This document shows positions 50,601 through 53,220 of a stretch of 53,220 nt of DNA, piece by piece (the stretch's first letter is position 1; every line of letters starts with the position of its first letter). This DNA is from Sphingobacteriia bacterium (GTDB taxonomy: Bacteria > Bacteroidota > Bacteroidia > Bacteroidales > UBA7960), in the NCBI GenBank assembly GCA_011390575.1, contig JAABSE010000017.1, positions 1 through 53,220 on the forward strand. Reading direction: 5' to 3'. The translations under genes were made by a program, and so were the position numbers. Under the pieces are notes generated by a model. It worked only from the letters and a program-made list of their open reading frames with translations, searched no databases and was not told the origin of the DNA.

Positions 50601-50786
50601 GTTATTTCAACGGAAACCATCAGGAAAATCAGTATCAGTAATGTTTTGGGCAACACAGTTTTAACCGAAACCGAAAATACAGCCTCAATCAACACCTCGC
50701 ATCTGACGCCTGGCATATATTTAGTTGAAGCAGAATATGATACCGGCAAAAAGCTGATTGTAAAAATGATAAAATCATGTGATTAG
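47673..50786 (+). CDS. Large GLUG-repeat surface protein with FN3-like and type IX sorting domains
   Basis: The protein has 1037 residues from the ATG at 47673, which gives a standard signal peptide (MKKNRLLLSFF ... VAGQ); the frame also opens at 47634, but that start hides the signal. The body consists of three modules of about 260 residues rich in GLUG-type repeats ([AG]GG[IL][AV]G with N-S/C-[FYH] strands), predicted as a beta-helix. Modules are joined by a linker (S245 and S506 mark its start). An FN3-like domain (about 856-951) follows. The C-terminal 70 residues (FYPNPFCDGINV ... LTPGIYLVEAEY ... KLIVKMIKS) are a type A type IX secretion sorting domain. It should be exported by T9SS and attached to the surface. 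Adhesion is plausible, not shown. Confidence 0.85.
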   Translation: MKKNRLLLSFFLSAFMSITVAGQTPLPPSNGNGTPGNPYRITNIGHLVWLSQTPEAWDKHFWQLNNIDMSESENWEGGWSPIGNHAQPFSGSYKGYGCSVSNLYIHRPENNYQGLFGKTNNANIENLKLVNINIIARARSGAVAGEASYSNISNCHVSGSINSTHSKIGGIVGNSYSSYISKCSFEGSLQGFIKVGGIAGFMSTLMYSDSIPKIIDCYALAEITCNSIFQGGIFGQKEKGSIENSFYPISDESDFQYLRPGSMPAELFDLWRENNLSLNPVGYFEKENNQYLINTLQDLETMLAFAQNDTLQFKLSDNLDLSEYPGFHIPYFRASFDGNSKTISHLYINNTVISAGFFGYLQDAEVKNLALQDVWISGLVPTGAIAGVVNGQSLLSNCFASGHIKGSETGGIVGVLNDGSVIDSGSSGTIQGGYAAGGIAGMHKGSSIDNCFSQGDITGYGNVGGIAGKAYSQIINSHSCSSVSGDESVGGIAGTIGISGGKLINSYYDFETVLINNHHVITLGALYSHQFSEWIQNDKQVDIDDYFKFYGDYYLISGIEDLKNMLFFCYEPGISYLLTTDIDLQDDEGFYIPFFTGQLNGNLHTISNVSIPYSEGSENIGFLGILREATVRNLNLNEVQISAKFNAGGLSGYVKDSEIIRCHVNGIISSKYDSAGGLVGTSNSSEISECWTKGQVNGINSYSVGGLIGDYNSTPVSNSFSRSKVTGGTKYTGGLAGESLFFFLLGPKITHCYAAGEVTSEAQNICGLVAISNPQLVINSFWDIEISGIDSCTSGNGINTQQMKTATTFTNAGWDFELEDTNGTDYIWAIDEAGVINDGYPYLTWHGTYQIVPPVVNTLSVDEITGTSAKITGKLESVGSSEPLQHGFCWNTTGKPGFTDSCTYDGPLLNPSLFTHTIQPLQPDKDYFVRAWVITGEGCLWGDELQFDTFLTHVPENEQEHTAPVFYPNPFCDGINVISTETIRKISISNVLGNTVLTETENTASINTSHLTPGIYLVEAEYDTGKKLIVKMIKSCD

Positions 50787-50850
50787 AAAAATCCCGGATT
50801 TCAAATACCATAATAGCACTACGATTTTAAAATGTTAAATTCCTTGAAAA

Positions 50851-53220
50851 ATGAGCCGAAAAATAATACCTGTACTGCTTTTTATAATGGTTGGTTTACC
50901 CCTATTCAGCCAAACGGCCATTCCTCCTGCAACAGGCGATGGTACTTCAGGCAATCCCTATCAGATAGCAACCGCCGAAAACCTGGTATGGCTATCTTTT
51001 ACTTCTGATGTATGGGACAAGCATTTTATACAAACACATGACATCGACCTTTCGGAAAGTTCACAGTGGAATGGAGGGTGGCAACCAATAGGAAATACAA
51101 ATGAACATTTTACAGGAAGCTATAATGGCAAAGGTAAAATTCTAAACAATCTTTACATTCAAAGAACTTCAAATAGTTACATTGGATTCTTTGGCAGGGT
51201 TTATCAGGCCACTCTGGACAGCATTACACTTAACAATGTAAATATAAGTGGAGGTTCACGAACGGGTGGCTTAGTGGGGGAAAGTACGGAAAGCTTCATA
51301 AATCATATTATTGTAGAAGGAACCATTACAGGAACCAATATGATAGGTGGGATTATCGGTCATCTGGTCAATCATGAAATTAACAATTCTGCTTTTCAGG
51401 GTTTTCTTACCGGGTTAACAGCCATTGGGGGGATATGTGGTGTTACATACTACCATGCATGTATTGCAAACTCTACCGCCAAAGCACTTATCACGGGTTA
51501 TTCTGAATTAGGTATCCTTTCCGGAAGAAATGAGGGAAAAGTCGTCAACAGTTTCTATAATATGGATGACTCTTTTATAAATGAGGAAAGCACTATAACC
51601 ATAGGTGCTCTCCCTGCATCCATGTTTGAAGACTGGTTCAGCAATGGCAAACAATTATTTATTGAAGAGTATCTTACACAGTTAAATAATCTCTTCCAGA
51701 TTCATAATTTCCAGGAACTGACATACCTTCTTGCTTTCGGTCAGTTTCATCAATACAAATTCATCCTGAAAACATCTATTAATCTTGCCTCTCATCCAGG
51801 TTTTTATCTGCCTTATTTCACGGCAGAGTTTGACGGGGGAGGGTTTGCTATTGATAGTCTGCAACTTACTATGTCTCAATTTAACAATGTGGGTTTCTTT
51901 GGATTTTTGGACGGAGCTATTGTTTTTAATCTCAATATCCATAATGCACTGGTAAACGGGAAAAATAACGTAGCCCTTTTGGCTGGAAGAAGTCAAAATA
52001 ATTCAGAGATTAGCTCTTGCGCGGTAACAGGTTTATTGACAGGCGAACTCTATACAGGTGGAATCTCGGGCTACTGCCGGGAATCTAATATAACAGCATG
52101 CCAGTCATTTGGAAACCTGCAGGGCTACATGCATAGCGGTGGTATTTGCGGTTGGCATAGTGATGGGATAATTGCTTTTTCATACAGCGGAAAGTCTATA
52201 ACAGGAAGTTTTTACACGGGAGGAATAACCGGGTACAATAAATCATTAATTAAAGATAGTTATTTTACTGGTGCAATTGAAGGACTAAGAGAAACCGGTG
52301 GTATTGCTGGTATTAACAACCATTGTATTGAAAACAGCTTTTATGATTACGAAAATTCCCTCATCAATGGAATGAGCATCATTACTGAAGGAGCCATTAC
52401 GCAGGAACATTTTGAGGATTGGCTAAACAATGATCTAACCCTCGACATCAACGATTATTTGAATGAGGAAGGAGGAACTTATTTCATTCACAGCTTCAAT
52501 GAACTAAAACATTTGCTTCTATTCGGACAACTTACAGGAGTGAATTACCAACTTGTGGATGATATCGATCTTACAGAACATGCAGGATTCTACATCCCAT
52601 TTTTCAAAGGTAATTTAGACGGCAACTATAAAAAAGTCAAACACCTGACACATACTCAAAATAATTACAATTCCTTTAAAGGCTTTTTTGGGAAAACATT
52701 ACATGCCTCAATATATAACTTGGGGATCGAAAGCTATTCCATCTCTGGATATCGACGAACAGGTGGACTGGCAGGTCAGGCAAACTATACGCTGATTCGA
52801 AACTGTTTTGCTACGGGAAATCTTTTAAATTCGGATGCGTACTCGGGGCTATTGGTGGGAGAAGCTATAGAAACAACAATAGAACAAAGCTATACTGCCG
52901 GAATACTACATGAATATGACAGAAATAATGGCGGCCTTGCAGGCACTCTTCAGACATCTGAAATCATTAACTGTTATTCTATAGCTAATATTGAAAGCAC
53001 TGCAAATACCACAGGCGGATTAGTGGGCAATATAATATGGACATCCATGATCCGGGATAGTTACTTTGCAGGCACCATACAAGCAGGTGGACAGTATAAG
53101 GGGGGTATTACTGCTAGAATGGATGTTTTATCCGAAGTAACCCATTCATTCTGGGATACGGAAGTTTCAGGAATTGATGTAAGTGCCGGAGGTACCGGGC
53201 TGAATTCAGAAGAAATGAAA
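50851..53220 (+). CDS. Second GLUG-repeat surface protein (3' end cut by window edge)
   Basis: The frame is open from an ATG at 50851 to the right edge, exactly 790 codons. A signal peptide (MSRKIIPVLLFIMVGLPLFSQ) is followed by a module whose first 100 residues closely match the previous protein (GDGTSGNPYQIATAENLVWLS, DVWDKHFIQ, GGWQPIGN). The same linker occurs twice (from S234 and from S496), 262 codons apart. The last visible residues (SFWDTEVSGIDVSAGGTGLN) align with residues about 780-800 of the first protein, so about 240 residues, including an FN3-like and a sorting domain, are probably missing to the right. It lies 64 bp after the first gene: a tandem duplication. Confidence 0.85.
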   Translation, partial: MSRKIIPVLLFIMVGLPLFSQTAIPPATGDGTSGNPYQIATAENLVWLSFTSDVWDKHFIQTHDIDLSESSQWNGGWQPIGNTNEHFTGSYNGKGKILNNLYIQRTSNSYIGFFGRVYQATLDSITLNNVNISGGSRTGGLVGESTESFINHIIVEGTITGTNMIGGIIGHLVNHEINNSAFQGFLTGLTAIGGICGVTYYHACIANSTAKALITGYSELGILSGRNEGKVVNSFYNMDDSFINEESTITIGALPASMFEDWFSNGKQLFIEEYLTQLNNLFQIHNFQELTYLLAFGQFHQYKFILKTSINLASHPGFYLPYFTAEFDGGGFAIDSLQLTMSQFNNVGFFGFLDGAIVFNLNIHNALVNGKNNVALLAGRSQNNSEISSCAVTGLLTGELYTGGISGYCRESNITACQSFGNLQGYMHSGGICGWHSDGIIAFSYSGKSITGSFYTGGITGYNKSLIKDSYFTGAIEGLRETGGIAGINNHCIENSFYDYENSLINGMSIITEGAITQEHFEDWLNNDLTLDINDYLNEEGGTYFIHSFNELKHLLLFGQLTGVNYQLVDDIDLTEHAGFYIPFFKGNLDGNYKKVKHLTHTQNNYNSFKGFFGKTLHASIYNLGIESYSISGYRRTGGLAGQANYTLIRNCFATGNLLNSDAYSGLLVGEAIETTIEQSYTAGILHEYDRNNGGLAGTLQTSEIINCYSIANIESTANTTGGLVGNIIWTSMIRDSYFAGTIQAGGQYKGGITARMDVLSEVTHSFWDTEVSGIDVSAGGTGLNSEEMK

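Noticed and set aside
51682..51996. 104-codon minus-strand frame within the second GLUG gene
   Set aside because: The plus-strand GLUG frame is open throughout with signal peptide and repeats.

Overview
The window is a piece of a Bacteroidetes (Bacteroidota) chromosome, probably from an anaerobic or facultative member of the Bacteroidia. Four things point there: a type IX secretion C-terminal sorting domain on a GLUG-repeat surface protein; promoters that fit the Bacteroidetes TTTG / TAnnTTTG consensus; a BlaI/M56-peptidase pair whose peptidase ends in a TonB C-terminal domain; and nearly no Shine-Dalgarno sequences (dmsC is the exception). A DmsABC-type molybdoenzyme and an ADP-forming acyl-CoA synthetase suggest anaerobic respiration plus fermentative ATP formation. 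No rRNA, tRNA, CRISPR array, prophage or insertion sequence was recognised. I could not run any database search, so family names rest on motifs read by eye.

Layout. 1-4.9 kb: a minus-strand overlapping operon lptG-like permease > GT4 > GT2 > ribBA (ribBA runs off the left edge), with a promoter and a foldable leader upstream. 5.3-9.6 kb: a lipoprotein alpha/beta hydrolase, a PAS histidine kinase, a degenerate stand-alone receiver and a NarL-type regulator. 9.7-14 kb: an SDR, a polytopic membrane protein, a lipoprotein MsrA and a DAO-type flavoprotein. 14-15.4 kb: a two-gene SatD/DUF3307 module behind a near-consensus promoter. 16-20 kb: a KefB-like antiporter, an inositol monophosphatase and mtaB. 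20.2-27.2 kb: a second SDR, an NlpE-like lipoprotein, a PKD/beta-helix lipoprotein, and an ECF sigma factor paired with a Ser/Thr kinase-TPR membrane protein. 27.4-32.4 kb: rhomboid protease, smpB, pbpC and a membrane metallophosphoesterase. 32.5-38.9 kb: a minus-strand regulatory block with a DASS transporter, receiver and cNMP-domain kinase operon, a TonB-C protein, and the BlaI/M56-TonB pair with two operator palindromes in its promoter. 39-45.9 kb: ADP-forming acetyl-CoA synthetase plus a membrane protein, then dmsABC. 45.9-46.7 kb: a dense cluster of palindromic repeats. 46.7-53.2 kb: a small exported DUF4168-like protein and two tandem giant GLUG proteins, the second cut by the right edge.

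Most notable items: (i) the two GLUG proteins share a superdomain of about 262 residues with a conserved non-GLUG linker; (ii) the ECF factor has Thr residues where the acidic region-2.2 motif normally lies, next to its kinase, suggesting a sigma factor activated by phosphorylation; (iii) the SatD-like protein keeps both metal-Asp motifs of a class III nucleotidyl cyclase fold fused to a helix-turn-helix; (iv) the blaI promoter carries two ACTAA-N4-TTAGT palindromes 20 bp apart, one filling the spacer and the other reaching the -33 element.
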